Shown: positions 37,866 through 46,313, counted from the stretch's first letter. The stretch: 64,000 nucleotides of DNA from a virus (IMGVR_UViG_3300034108_000283:1-64000), one strand, 5' to 3'. Notes: generated by a model not told the origin, from the letters alone. A program made the numbers and translations.

Positions 37866-38272
37866 TATTCTTCATCTGCTTTACTTAATAAATCTCCATC
37901 ATGAAAATAATCTTCAGTTTCAGTAATTCTGATATGATTATTGATAACATATTTTCCTGAAGGAACACATATACCTACATCACCAAAACCACCTTCATTA
38001 TTCCACCAGTCTTCTATATCATCAAGAAGTTTATCAATAACAAACTCTTCAACTAAGTTATAAAGTTCCCTATCTATATTACTTAATAAAAATTCATTAT
38101 TCCAATCATCTATATTATCAATCACATCTTCTGGAGTTTCACATGGTTCTTTTGTAAAACCAATCCATTCTATGGAACCAGAGTCTCCGGCACCATCATA
38201 TTTTACTTTAACACCAGTAACATTCAAATCAGCCAACTGAAACAGAAGGCTTGTCAATTCTAATTCTGTCAT
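37865..38272 (-). CDS. DUF6878-like protein
   Basis: 135 aa. VKYDGAGDSGSIEWIGF and a later DWWNNEGGFGDVGICV, then INNHIRITETEDY, resemble a small conserved family found on plasmids and phages (DUF6878 by recollection). Acidic overall. It lies in the same run of small genes with 2-bp or overlapping junctions. Function unknown. Confidence 0.68.
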   Translation of the reverse strand: MTELELTSLLFQLADLNVTGVKVKYDGAGDSGSIEWIGFTKEPCETPEDVIDNIDDWNNEFLLSNIDRELYNLVEEFVIDKLLDDIEDWWNNEGGFGDVGICVPSGKYVINNHIRITETEDYFHDGDLLSKADEE

Positions 38273-38274
38273 AA

Positions 38275-38700
38275 CTATTTGATTTTATAAAACCTACCTA
38301 AGATATTTCCATTTAGGAATTCTTCTTTTTCAAGAACCTCTCTTGTAAACTGATACTTAGTCTCATAATATGTAAGTTCCATTTTGGAAAAACATATCTT
38401 AACCATAAACCTTTTAATCTTTACACCAGTTTTGTGAGCTTCTTTAAGAACTGCATTACTACTATAATAGTTTTGATAACTGGGCTTAGTAACAGTCTCA
38501 TACTTTTTAGTCCTTTTATCTGTTACTTGAGCCATAGCTTTTTTACCAAACTTTTTCTTTGTAATAGAGTAAAAGTTCTTCTTACCTACATATCTTACAG
38601 ACTTTCCATTAATAACAGCTTCCATCTCATACACAAAACCTACTGCTCCATCTGGAATCATGCTATCATTAAAAGGTCTTCCTTCATATAACCAGCTCAT
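38275..38700 (-). CDS. GIY-YIG-like small nuclease-fold protein
   Basis: 141 aa. GFVYEMEAVINGKSVRYVGKKNFYS resembles the GIY...YIG core of GIY-YIG nucleases (here GFVY and YVGKK). Later elements YYSSNAVLKEAHKTG, ELTYYETKYQF and NGNILGRFYKI match the downstream pattern of phage homing- or repair-type relatives (E and N conserved). It overlaps the primase gene by 4 bp (ATGA). It may be a free-standing endonuclease; the family call is by motif only. Confidence 0.6.
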   Translation of the reverse strand: MSWLYEGRPFNDSMIPDGAVGFVYEMEAVINGKSVRYVGKKNFYSITKKKFGKKAMAQVTDKRTKKYETVTKPSYQNYYSSNAVLKEAHKTGVKIKRFMVKICFSKMELTYYETKYQFTREVLEKEEFLNGNILGRFYKIK

Positions 38701-39677
38701 AATGCTTGTTTTAATAGTAAAAATAATACATCTCTAACTTTATCTATACCATGCAGCTTAACAGAATCTGAAAGATCTTTTTCCATAGGTAGAATAATAT
38801 AATTAAACCCATACATATGTTTGTATCTTTCAGCTGCTTTTATCCCCGGCTCATCATTATCAAACAGAACAATAATCTTCTGATAATGTCTTACAAACTC
38901 ACTCATAGCTCTCTCACCTATCATAGTATTCTCACTGTCCGGAGCAATTGCTTCAATATTATTAATACCTAGTCTATTAAAACACATTAGATCTTTAAGA
39001 GAAGAAGTAATCAGTAGATATTTACTTTCATACTTAAGCTGATCCATACCTTGGATATAATTCTCAACCTTTATAAATTTCTTATCTGGTACCTTGGGCA
39101 TGTAAATTTTGTATAAACTCCCATCATTTCTAAAATAACCATAAGTAAAAGGCTTTTTAAATACAAATGAAGTTATAGTACCATCTGTTTCTGTTTTTTC
39201 CATTGTAAAGAAATCTAAAGGAACAACATTATATCTATCAAGCATGTTAGATCCAATCTTAAAACCAATCCAGTAATCTTTATCTAAACTATTCCAGTGC
39301 CTCATCTCATAATCCACAACCTTAAACTTGTCATGTATTACTATTTCTCTCTTCTCAAGTACTGTATTGTTTTTAAGATATGCTTGATAGTCATTCATTA
39401 TCTTCTTAGCTGCGTCACCTGGAGTCAGGTTATACAACTGCTGAATCAAATTCCATGAGCTACCCTGATTACCTGAAGAAAAATCTTTGTGCTTATATCT
39501 ATTAGATACAACATCAAAATAAATAAACATAGAAGGAACTTTATCCTTTGAGTTAAATGCAGAAAGCATTTTTATATCTTGACCTGTAAGTTTTTCTTTT
39601 AGGTTTAAATAATATTCATAAATCCATTCATCCGGTACATCTTTTATATCAGATATCAGTCCTTTGGTTGAAATCAT
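38697..39677 (-). CDS. DnaG-like primase with Toprim domain
   Basis: 326 aa. The C-terminal Toprim signature reads IIVLFDNDEPGIKAAERYK, then a following KDLSDSVKLHG, preceded by LLITSSLKDLMCFNRLGI (Toprim E/G region replaced by a SSLKD element). The N-terminal 90 residues align in pattern to the zinc-binding CHC2 domain (SKDKVPSMFIYFD..KHKDFSSGNQGSSWNLI) but lack its cysteines. It would synthesise RNA primers for the helicase and polymerase encoded nearby. The gene is preceded by a terminator, so it may start a new transcript. Confidence 0.85.
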   Translation of the reverse strand: MISTKGLISDIKDVPDEWIYEYYLNLKEKLTGQDIKMLSAFNSKDKVPSMFIYFDVVSNRYKHKDFSSGNQGSSWNLIQQLYNLTPGDAAKKIMNDYQAYLKNNTVLEKREIVIHDKFKVVDYEMRHWNSLDKDYWIGFKIGSNMLDRYNVVPLDFFTMEKTETDGTITSFVFKKPFTYGYFRNDGSLYKIYMPKVPDKKFIKVENYIQGMDQLKYESKYLLITSSLKDLMCFNRLGINNIEAIAPDSENTMIGERAMSEFVRHYQKIIVLFDNDEPGIKAAERYKHMYGFNYIILPMEKDLSDSVKLHGIDKVRDVLFLLLKQAL

Positions 39678-39692
39678 AACACATAATTAAAT

Positions 39693-39723
39693 AAAAAAGG
39701 GGCCAGAAGTATTAACTGACCCC
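39693..39723 (-). terminator. Rho-independent terminator, - strand
   Basis: GGGG-C-CAG stem paired with CTG-A-CCCC (one mismatch), with six T on the - strand. Downstream of the ssDNA-binding-like gene. Confidence 0.72.
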
Positions 39724-39738
39724 TCTTGACTAGTTTAA

Positions 39739-40425
39739 TTAGTCTAAGCTGAAATCAGTAGAAGTTTTATTTGGGATAGTTAAATCATCATCATCTCCAA
39801 AATTCTTAACTTCTTGCACTTCTTGTTTCTTTAAGTGAATACTTTCATCAAAAGTTAATACTTTACCATCTTTAGTACTACCATAAGCATACTTACCTTT
39901 GTCTGCTTTTGGAAGATACAAGTTGTAGTTAGTATAACCATTCTTGTCAACATATTCTCTACCTGCAACACAGAAGTTTAAATAGATATCTTTAAACGGT
40001 GCAGATTTATTGAAAGCAATTACAAAGTCATCAATAGTAGCATGTAAATCATCTTGGCTATCAAACCAACTAGAAATACCTAGGTTGTTGCACAGACTTT
40101 TAAGAAATATCATTAATGATCTATCTCTCTCAATCTTAATTCCACCTTTAGTAACACCATCAGCAAAAGCATACATACTTGCTTTTACTTTACCTACTTG
40201 ACCTGCATGTCTTCCTAAACTTTCATTGTCTTTATCAAAAAGAAATCCTTCAAAACCATCAATTGGCTCAGTTTCTACATGTAAAAGCAAATGCTTTGCA
40301 CCTTCAATAAAGCTAAAATCTTCAAGCTCCAGCTTGTTAATTTTAAGTGTAACATTTCCAGGTGAAATTGTTTTAGGAAGCCCTCCGCCTCCACTAGTTA
40401 CTAGGTCTTTTGTACTTAATCCCAT
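39739..40425 (-). CDS. putative single-stranded-DNA-binding protein
   Basis: 228 aa. A beta-rich core (residues 20-180, with VTLKINKLELEDF and HLLLHVETEPIDGF) is followed by a flexible acidic tail, NFGDDDDLTIPNKTSTDFSLD. An acidic C-terminal tail is a hallmark of phage and bacterial ssDNA-binding proteins, which use it to recruit partners. It lies between the primase and Sak4-like genes and has its own terminator. The SSB role is inferred from tail and context, not from a clear family match. Confidence 0.6.
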   Translation of the reverse strand: MGLSTKDLVTSGGGGLPKTISPGNVTLKINKLELEDFSFIEGAKHLLLHVETEPIDGFEGFLFDKDNESLGRHAGQVGKVKASMYAFADGVTKGGIKIERDRSLMIFLKSLCNNLGISSWFDSQDDLHATIDDFVIAFNKSAPFKDIYLNFCVAGREYVDKNGYTNYNLYLPKADKGKYAYGSTKDGKVLTFDESIHLKKQEVQEVKNFGDDDDLTIPNKTSTDFSLD

Positions 40426-40436
40426 TGTTATTTATT

Positions 40437-41162
40437 TTAATTATTAATGAATACTTTGTCCCATGAAGTTGTTAAAACTCCACTCTCTGAATCTGTAATT
40501 ACTATCTCTTGATTTCTCAAATGATCTGGTCTTGCACCGCAAGTTACTTCTTCACTAGTTTTGAAACTTAAAATAGTTTTGTTTCCTTTTCTATACATAT
40601 AACCAATTGCATCAGCATTTGCACAGATTAAAGATTTGATTTTACCTGTCAAATCAATGTTTGCAGACATAACCATCTCACCTTTATCATCAACTACCTT
40701 GTCTTTAATGTGACCAGATAAAATAATGTGGGGTGCTAAGGTATCAATAAAATCTAAAACCTGGAAAAATGCTTCACGGATATATAAATATCCAGCACCA
40801 TTTGGCAATGTAGAAACAGTATCACCACTGAAACTTTTACCCATTGGAGTATTCTTATACAGCTTAATTGCAAGCGGCATAATCATAGTCTCTAATGCAG
40901 TCACAGTATCTATAGTAACATACTTATAGGGTTTACCTGCTTCTTTAATTGCTTTACCGGCATCTAATAGCTCTTGTAGACTATTAACTTTAATCTTAAG
41001 AGCATCTACATAATCAGAACCATTTTCTAAATCTATAATCAGATTGTTTTCTAATCCTGCAAATGCAGTTGTTTTACCAGTCTTTGGCTTTGAATAAATC
41101 AGTAATCTCTTTGGATTAACCTGAGTTGCCTTTACTTTACTTGTTGGAAGTACTATACTCAT
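40437..41162 (-). CDS. Sak4-like RecA-fold ATPase
   Basis: 241 aa. Walker A SKPKTGKT (24-31), NLIIDLENGSDYVDAL, then a Walker B-like YVTIDTVTALETM and a later HIILSGHIKDK match the AAA_24/Sak4 single-strand-annealing ATPase family of phages. Such proteins work with an SSB and a RecE-type nuclease in recombination; both are encoded in the same block. It overlaps the upstream gene by 4 bp. Confidence 0.85.
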   Translation of the reverse strand: MSIVLPTSKVKATQVNPKRLLIYSKPKTGKTTAFAGLENNLIIDLENGSDYVDALKIKVNSLQELLDAGKAIKEAGKPYKYVTIDTVTALETMIMPLAIKLYKNTPMGKSFSGDTVSTLPNGAGYLYIREAFFQVLDFIDTLAPHIILSGHIKDKVVDDKGEMVMSANIDLTGKIKSLICANADAIGYMYRKGNKTILSFKTSEEVTCGARPDHLRNQEIVITDSESGVLTTSWDKVFINN

Positions 41163-41833
41163 ATTTCACTTTTTGTATGTTTTTTAATCAAATCATTCAG
41201 CCAAGGCTTAGCACTTACCGGTTCCATTAGCATAATTGCTGCTAAATCTCTAATAGTTGCTTCACTTAAAGGTACATCAGCAATTTCTACATTGTCTGTA
41301 TCTGCCTCTACTTTTAAATCAGAACCAACTTCTGCCTCAAAATCAGGAAATAAAGACTGTTGTAATCTTGGCAGTTTGATATTTTCAACTGCAGATTCAG
41401 CAGGAGCAGTACCCGCATCTTTTCTTTTCTGATATACATTATAAGGTATCTCAGTTCCGTCTTTAAGAACAGCACGCAATTCAGTTACAGGAATAGTATA
41501 AAGTTTATAAGGCTCACCTTTATAGTTTACACCTTCTTTCATCTCATACTCTTCTCCATAATAAGGATTGTTTCTGTACTTAAATAATTGTCTATCAGAA
41601 TTAAAAGGCACAATATCAATTACATTGTCTTTTTCATCTTTAACATTGTCATAAAACTCTATGTATATATCAAGCTCCTTAGTTATCTCAGACGCAAAAA
41701 GCTGAAATTGCCTTTCTGCTTTACCTTTTACAAAGTAAGCGGTCTTAATAACAAATGTAGGATCTGCTATTCCATGAGCTCTAAATGTCTCCAAGTGTTC
41801 TGCAAAAAACTCTTTTTCTTTTTCTTTTCTCAT
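41159..41833 (-). CDS. hypothetical protein, 224 aa
   Basis: Begins MRKEKEKEFFAEHLETF. The middle has mixed beta strands (IYIEFYDNVKDEKDNVIDIVPFN). A loop rich in Ala and Pro near residue 150 leads to an acidic stretch and a helical C-terminus (SEATIRDLAAIMLMEPVSAKPWLNDLI). It lies between the DnaB-like helicase and the Sak4 ATPase, overlapping the latter by 4 bp, so a replication or recombination role is likely from context. No family recognised. Confidence 0.75.
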   Translation of the reverse strand: MRKEKEKEFFAEHLETFRAHGIADPTFVIKTAYFVKGKAERQFQLFASEITKELDIYIEFYDNVKDEKDNVIDIVPFNSDRQLFKYRNNPYYGEEYEMKEGVNYKGEPYKLYTIPVTELRAVLKDGTEIPYNVYQKRKDAGTAPAESAVENIKLPRLQQSLFPDFEAEVGSDLKVEADTDNVEIADVPLSEATIRDLAAIMLMEPVSAKPWLNDLIKKHTKSEI

Positions 41834-41847
41834 ACTCTATTTACATT

Positions 41848-42849
41848 TTAAATTGATACTTTTTTTGTAGCTTGTGCCGGTGTGTCTATCTCTACAATCC
41901 TCATGATTGTTCTGTCTAGCTTAAAGAAGCTCATCCTTGTGGTACCATTTCTAGATTTCAGAAAATGAAAGACTAATAAGTCTTCATCATTTATAATATA
42001 TCTATCAGGACCATACTGTCTTATTTTTCTTAGAGAGGGTTTATTTATACCTAAGACTACATCCGCATGCTGCAATAAAGCATCTGACCCATATATATCT
42101 GAATCCAATACATAATTTCCATACTCCCCATCCCTCTGTCTCTCTACATTATCTATGTTTCTGTTAAGCTGACTTAACACTACAAAAGCTACCGGATAGT
42201 TTTTTTTCATCATAGTGAGTGCCTTGCCTAATGCTGAGAGCATCTCAAAGTCATCCTTTTGGTTCTTGGCTTTTGCAAATAATGTTGAGTGATCTATACC
42301 TACAAGCATATTCATATATGTTCCATCTGGTTTCTTAAACTTTTCCATTTCATAATGAATAGTTGCACACATTTCATCAACATTACAAGTGTCATATAGA
42401 ACTCTAGTAATATCATTTTCTACAGATTTCTCATAATACTCAACACATTTGTCATAGATTGCTTTATCCACCTTCACTCCATCTTTACTCATTAATGTAT
42501 TGTAATCAGCACCGGTTTCTAAACTAAGTTTTCTTACTCCGCTAGTTTCATCTACCATCTCAAACTGAAACTTAAGTATTCTAAATTCTTGATCAGGATT
42601 TTGGTCTATTATGTCACTAAATAACTGTTCTAAGAATAAGGTTTTACCTGTTCCAGGTCTAGCACCAACTACGGTGATAGTTCTCCATTCTAATCCATCA
42701 CAAAAAGCATCATTAAATTTGGGCCATGCACTTTTAAGAGATTTAATATCTCCATTTCTCCTGCCTTTCATCTTAAGGATTGCTTTTCTTAAAGAGTCTC
42801 TTTCACTTACAGGCAGCAAAGGCCTGGCTCCATTAAATAATTCTGCCAT
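41848..42849 (-). CDS. DnaB-like replicative helicase
   Basis: 333 aa, RecA-fold. Walker A GARPGTGKT (62-70) inside WRTITVVGARPGTGKTLFLEQL, Walker B-like NMLVGIDHSTLF, and the downstream AFVVLSQLNRNID with a later GSDALLQHADVVL match the C-terminal ATPase domain of DnaB/gp4-type hexameric helicases. The usual N-terminal domain of DnaB is missing or reduced to about 40 residues. It would unwind the duplex ahead of the PolB enzyme. Confidence 0.88.
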   Translation of the reverse strand: MAELFNGARPLLPVSERDSLRKAILKMKGRRNGDIKSLKSAWPKFNDAFCDGLEWRTITVVGARPGTGKTLFLEQLFSDIIDQNPDQEFRILKFQFEMVDETSGVRKLSLETGADYNTLMSKDGVKVDKAIYDKCVEYYEKSVENDITRVLYDTCNVDEMCATIHYEMEKFKKPDGTYMNMLVGIDHSTLFAKAKNQKDDFEMLSALGKALTMMKKNYPVAFVVLSQLNRNIDNVERQRDGEYGNYVLDSDIYGSDALLQHADVVLGINKPSLRKIRQYGPDRYIINDEDLLVFHFLKSRNGTTRMSFFKLDRTIMRIVEIDTPAQATKKVSI

Positions 42850-42853
42850 ATTG

Positions 42854-43030
42854 TTATTGATTTTCTATTGTACTATTTTTCACTTGGTTATACACCTCAT
42901 GTAATAATGTAATTAGCAATTCAATTAGGAAATACTTCCAAAAAGGCATAGGTACAATAAATAAATCTACTACACCATAACCAATTGCTGTTCCTAATAT
43001 TGCTATAATTATTAAAATTCCTTTTGTCAT
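42854..43030 (-). CDS. 58-aa membrane protein
   Basis: ATG at 43028-43030 overlaps the TGA of the upstream gene (ATGA). The N-terminus is a hydrophobic helix (GILIIIAILGTAIGYGVV) and a second segment (WKYFLIELLITLL) follows, with a short polar tail. It fits two membrane-spanning helices. A small membrane protein inside a replication block is unusual; it could tether replication to the membrane or act in exclusion, but nothing proves either. Confidence 0.7.
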   Translation of the reverse strand: MTKGILIIIAILGTAIGYGVVDLFIVPMPFWKYFLIELLITLLHEVYNQVKNSTIENQ

Positions 43031-43617
43031 ACTACTCTTTCTTTAAAATAAGAACCACCTTCTCCATCAAGGGTTGTGTTTAATAACTGACAATATGTTG
43101 CTAGATCAGATTCAAAAGTCTTATCTAAATTTTGTCTCCTTATGAAATACTGAGAGTTTCTCATATAATCATAATTTCTGACACTAAATTCATCAACATA
43201 TTTTTCAGTAGCTTTTAGGATTGTTTCCCAGTCATAATCATAATTCTCAAAGAACCATTTAAAAGCACCTTCAAGATTCTTGGGATTAACTCTAGCATAT
43301 TTACCGGAGTTAAGTTTCCTATTAGGAAATATTTCTACATATTCCTGTATCTTCTCTAAGAAGCCATCTCCCATTAAATCTCTAAGTGTTTTCTTTTTAG
43401 TTCTCTTGAAGAACCCGTTAATTTCCTCCATAAAGATAAGACTTTTACTTGTAAGTTGCAAGTTTTCATCTATCCAATGATCTTGTTGCAGCCTTTTGCA
43501 CTCAAGTTCTTTATTGATAAAATTATGAGGTATTATTTTTTCTCTTATACAATGCAAAACATAGTATGTGTTTGGTGTTAGGTTCTCTTTTATCAACCTT
43601 TGAAATATCTCTGTCAT
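43027..43617 (-). CDS. putative replication initiation or helicase-loader protein
   Basis: 196 aa from ATG 43617 (MTEIFQRLIKENLT); a TTG two codons earlier is less likely. The C-terminal helices (WETILKATEKYVDEF, then YDYMRNSQYFIRR) resemble the C-terminal domain of phage replication initiators and helicase loaders (a Y...K/M-TFL-type motif, here QYFIRR). The N-terminus could be a winged helix (TPNTYYVLHCIREKI). Position next to the DnaB-like gene supports it. The assignment is tentative. It overlaps the UDG gene by 1 bp (TAATG). Confidence 0.55.
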   Translation of the reverse strand: MTEIFQRLIKENLTPNTYYVLHCIREKIIPHNFINKELECKRLQQDHWIDENLQLTSKSLIFMEEINGFFKRTKKKTLRDLMGDGFLEKIQEYVEIFPNRKLNSGKYARVNPKNLEGAFKWFFENYDYDWETILKATEKYVDEFSVRNYDYMRNSQYFIRRQNLDKTFESDLATYCQLLNTTLDGEGGSYFKERVV

Positions 43618-44330
43618 TACCAAGTAATTTTTGCATTAAACTGTCTTTCTACAACTTCATTAATCTTAACAAACAGGTTATCTGAGTTCCATCTCTCCTG
43701 CTGATTATATGCAGCACTGGCTGGATGGCTTACAAAAAACTTATAGTTGTTATCATTAACGGCTTCAGACCATTCTTGAGCTTGTTTACCCATATATACA
43801 TATATAAGTCCGGCTTCATTCCATGTTAAATAATCAAACAGATAAGCCATAAAAGGTTTCCATATATTGTAATGCTGCCCTATCTTACCTACTGTAGTTG
43901 TAAGAGCTGTATTAACTAATAGTATACCTTGTTCTGCCCATCTTGTTAAATCTGTATCAAGACTACCAGGATGCCCATTGTAAACAGTTCTGTTTACTTC
44001 ATCTAGTAAATATCTAAGACTAGGTTGTAACTCTTTAGTATTGCTACAGCTAAAAGCTATACCATCAGCAACACCAATTTGAGGATACGGATCCTGCCCT
44101 ACTATAACTACCTTAAGTTCATTTACAGGACATTCTTCAAATGCTCTAAACATTTGTTTTAATGGCGGAGTAAATCTTCTGCCATCCATAGATAATCTAG
44201 CTAACTCTGTAATTATTTTATCAAACTCTGCACTATATATAAAACTTCTTAGTTTTGTTGACCATCCGGAGTTTTCTAATCTAGCATACAGTTTATCCTT
44301 AATTTCCTCTAAATCTAGTTTCTGATTCAT
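43617..44330 (-). CDS. ung: uracil-DNA glycosylase (family 1)
   Basis: 237 aa. GQDPYP at 78-83 (catalytic D80) inside VVIVGQDPYPQIGVADGIAFSC is the Ung water-activating motif. LTRWAEQGILLVNTALT and the C-terminal SHPASAAYNQQERW (the HPS-type leucine-loop region) complete the pattern. It removes uracil from DNA as the first step of base-excision repair. Its start is 31 bp from the divergent + strand gene, so the two share a promoter region. Confidence 0.94.
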   Translation of the reverse strand: MNQKLDLEEIKDKLYARLENSGWSTKLRSFIYSAEFDKIITELARLSMDGRRFTPPLKQMFRAFEECPVNELKVVIVGQDPYPQIGVADGIAFSCSNTKELQPSLRYLLDEVNRTVYNGHPGSLDTDLTRWAEQGILLVNTALTTTVGKIGQHYNIWKPFMAYLFDYLTWNEAGLIYVYMGKQAQEWSEAVNDNNYKFFVSHPASAAYNQQERWNSDNLFVKINEVVERQFNAKITW

Positions 44331-44338
44331 ATTTTATT

Positions 44339-44346
44339 TATTTTTG
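44339..44346 (+). promoter_or_regulatory. host-type -7 element before a lone + strand gene
   Basis: TATTTTTG fits the Bacteroidota TAnnTTTG -7 consensus, 15 nt before the ATG at 44362. No good -33 TTTG is visible at the usual 19-nt spacing, so confidence is modest. Confidence 0.4.
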
Positions 44347-44361
44347 TTTAAAACTAACACA

Positions 44362-44673
44362 ATGGCAATAAAAGTTAAAGAACTAAAAGATGATGCTATC
44401 ATTGAAGTAAAAGTCAATAAAAACTATTACTTAATGGTAAAATCAGTTCTTCTTCATCTAGTAAGTTTAATTACAGCTGAAGATAAAGATGCTTACATTA
44501 AAGAAGCAATCAGTAAAGAATATAAAGACTTAGATGAAATTCAAAGATCTTTCTATACTCTTTCTTTATTACTAGCTGAAATAGAACAAGTTGCTAAAAC
44601 CAAAGAACTCTTTGTAGAAAAAGAAGTTCTTGAGCCTGGTGATGAAGGTTATGTAGCTCCTAAGCTAGATTAA
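44362..44673 (+). CDS. lone + strand protein, 103 aa
   Basis: The only + strand gene between 26.7 and 60.2 kb. ATG at 44362 is preferred to an upstream in-frame TTG. Residues 1-20 (MAIKVKELKDDAIIEVKVN) and the tail LEPGDEGYVAPKLD frame a helical middle (SVLLHLVSLI, FYTLSLLLAEIEQVA). This resembles small conserved phage proteins of Bacteroidota phages whose role is unknown to me. It converges on and overlaps the next - strand gene by 14 bp at their stops. Opposite orientation suggests different timing from its neighbours. Confidence 0.75.
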   Translation: MAIKVKELKDDAIIEVKVNKNYYLMVKSVLLHLVSLITAEDKDAYIKEAISKEYKDLDEIQRSFYTLSLLLAEIEQVAKTKELFVEKEVLEPGDEGYVAPKLD

Positions 44674-45034
44674 TATTATAAATCTTTCCTACTTCCACAC
44701 AAGCTTCAATAGCTAAAGCTAATTCATCTTTACTACAGTCTGCAAATGATTTACATATTGTAGCATCTCCTCCGTCATAACATAATCCTGATCTTTCTTT
44801 AATCAACACTTTCATTTCTTCAAAAGTATAGCCAGATTCTTTGGCTAATTCTCTTATACATGCATGCACTTTTGCCAACTGTGCAATACTGTGGTCAGCA
44901 TCTGCTAGACCAATATACATTTCTACTTTCTGTCCTTCTGGAATTTTGTCCAAAAAGATTTGATAAGCTAACTTAGATTTATCATCTGGATAGGTTAGCT
45001 TACCATCTTTCTTAACTAATTTAACTGATAACAT
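44660..45034 (-). CDS. hypothetical protein, 124 aa (recombination-associated type)
   Basis: Soluble helical protein; the phrase DKIPEGQKVEMYIGLADAD, then AQLAKVHACIRELAKESGYTF, EEMKVLIKERSGL and a final helix SKDELALAIEACVEVGKI, resembles the helical core of phage recombination-associated proteins (NinB-like fold) in pattern only. No catalytic residues are identified. It ends head-on against the lone + strand gene. Confidence 0.6.
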   Translation of the reverse strand: MLSVKLVKKDGKLTYPDDKSKLAYQIFLDKIPEGQKVEMYIGLADADHSIAQLAKVHACIRELAKESGYTFEEMKVLIKERSGLCYDGGDATICKSFADCSKDELALAIEACVEVGKIYNINLA

Positions 45035-45035
45035 A

Positions 45036-45287
45036 CTAACAAGTTATATTATTAATAACTTCAAGAAACTGCATATAATGTTCTCTTGAATAAATTCTAA
45101 TTGCTGGCACATCCCAACATTTTATTGTCCAATTATTATCTTTTACATCTATACTATCTGTGCTGTATAAGACTATATTGTCACAGAGTTCTTTATTGTA
45201 ATAATGATAATCATACCCATTCTGACTCTCAACATCTTGAATTAATATTTTTTCAAATCCTAATTCTATTAATTCTTCTTCTGTCAT
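45036..45287 (-). CDS. hypothetical protein, 83 aa
   Basis: Acidic protein with a Tyr-rich beta pattern (NGYDYHYYNKELCDNIVLYST), followed by strands (NWTIKCWDVPAIRIYSREHY). It overlaps the upstream gene by 4 bp and sits 1 bp before the next. No family recognised. Confidence 0.65.
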   Translation of the reverse strand: MTEEELIELGFEKILIQDVESQNGYDYHYYNKELCDNIVLYSTDSIDVKDNNWTIKCWDVPAIRIYSREHYMQFLEVINNITC

Positions 45288-45694
45288 TTGTTTACTAATT
45301 TAGTTAAGAAATCTGCTGGATTCAGAACTTCTTGTGAATAATTTTGCCGGGCATAGTCATAGCCTTTATAGTCCATTAAAGCTCCAAACTTAGCATGTCT
45401 TTCTTTCATATAGTGTTTGACTATCTGTACTACAATATAGAAGTTATCCGTATCTTCTGATATCATCATATTAAATACATTTTCTACTTCATCAGCAGTA
45501 ATTAATCCTAAGATTTTATTAAGCTTTAATTCAGCATAAAACATAAACTTTCTATACTGCCCATGATATGGACCGGAAGAATATAAGTTAAAAGTATAAC
45601 TCATATTGGGATCCGCATTTTTTAACAGCTCATAATGATCAGAACAAATAGCTATACAAAGTTTGCTTAGCTCTTTATCTTCTCTTTTACCCAT
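45284..45694 (-). CDS. hypothetical protein, 136 aa
   Basis: The ATG at 45694 (MGKREDKELSKLCIAICSDHY) shares one base with the TAA of the upstream microprotein gene; a longer TTG start would lie inside that gene. Mostly helical with FYAELKLNKILGLITADE. Function unknown. Confidence 0.68.
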   Translation of the reverse strand: MGKREDKELSKLCIAICSDHYELLKNADPNMSYTFNLYSSGPYHGQYRKFMFYAELKLNKILGLITADEVENVFNMMISEDTDNFYIVVQIVKHYMKERHAKFGALMDYKGYDYARQNYSQEVLNPADFLTKLVNK

Positions 45695-45792
45695 TATTGA
45701 TCCCAATTATTTTCATCATCATCTCTTAAAGAAAATATTATAAGACCTGATGATACTAATACTAACACTATTACTATTACTATTGTACTCAT
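45694..45792 (-). CDS. 32-aa single-span membrane microprotein
   Basis: ATG at 45790-45792; stop shares a base with the next start (TAATG). Residues 4-21 are Val/Ile/Leu-rich (IVIVIVLVLVSSGLIIF), then a charged tail LRDDDENNWDQ. The stop of the preceding gene lies two bases upstream, so it fills the gap exactly. It looks like one of several small membrane proteins in this stretch. Confidence 0.62.
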   Translation of the reverse strand: MSTIVIVIVLVLVSSGLIIFSLRDDDENNWDQ

Positions 45793-45794
45793 AA

Positions 45795-46082
45795 CTATCT
45801 GTTTATAAATTTAATTGCTGCATTAAAATGATCAACTATATCCAAAAATCTTTGAGGATTAGTTTCCTTATAATCTAAAATACTATCTAGAGCTAAATCA
45901 TAATCATCATCAAGCTCCATCATAACTGCCATAAAATGCATATTAGTCATAGGTTCACTAAAGCTTATAGTTATAGGACATTCATTATGTAATTTTATAT
46001 AATATCCTTTTAAGAGTTTGTGTTGATTAAATCCATACTTTTTTAAGGTTCTCTTAACTTTTTTAACTTCTTCTGCTGTCAT
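45795..46082 (-). CDS. hypothetical protein, 95 aa
   Basis: Begins MTAEEVKKVKRTLKKYGF. Mixed alpha/beta with an acidic middle (MAVMMELDDDYDLALDSILDY). The ORF fits the 2-bp gap before the membrane microprotein and an 8-bp gap after the next gene upstream. No family recognised. Confidence 0.65.
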   Translation of the reverse strand: MTAEEVKKVKRTLKKYGFNQHKLLKGYYIKLHNECPITISFSEPMTNMHFMAVMMELDDDYDLALDSILDYKETNPQRFLDIVDHFNAAIKFINR

Positions 46083-46090
46083 GTTCCATT

Positions 46091-46312
46091 TTATTCCATT
46101 GTTAGGTTGTTATCAGATAAAATCTCTCGGATCTTATCTCTTAATTCTTCATAAGTATTATATACTTTAGGAGGTAGTTTTTCATTATACTTAAGTTCAT
46201 TTCTTAAGTGCTGATCTAATTCCCACATAGCGTGTTTCCATTTCCAACCATCTAAGGCTACTCTAGCATCTTCTGCTGCATCTTCATCAGAAAATTCAAT
46301 TGTTACTTTCAT
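46091..46312 (-). CDS. small conserved phage protein, 73 aa
   Basis: ATG at 46312 (MKVTIEFSDEDAAEDARVA) lies one base after the upstream stop; a longer reading would overlap it. GWKWKHAMWELDQHLRNELK is a helical pattern seen repeatedly in small phage proteins (ALxxWxxxxALWDLDQYLRxEIK). Soluble, no catalytic motif. Function unknown. Confidence 0.72.
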   Translation of the reverse strand: MKVTIEFSDEDAAEDARVALDGWKWKHAMWELDQHLRNELKYNEKLPPKVYNTYEELRDKIREILSDNNLTME

Positions 46313-46313
46313 A

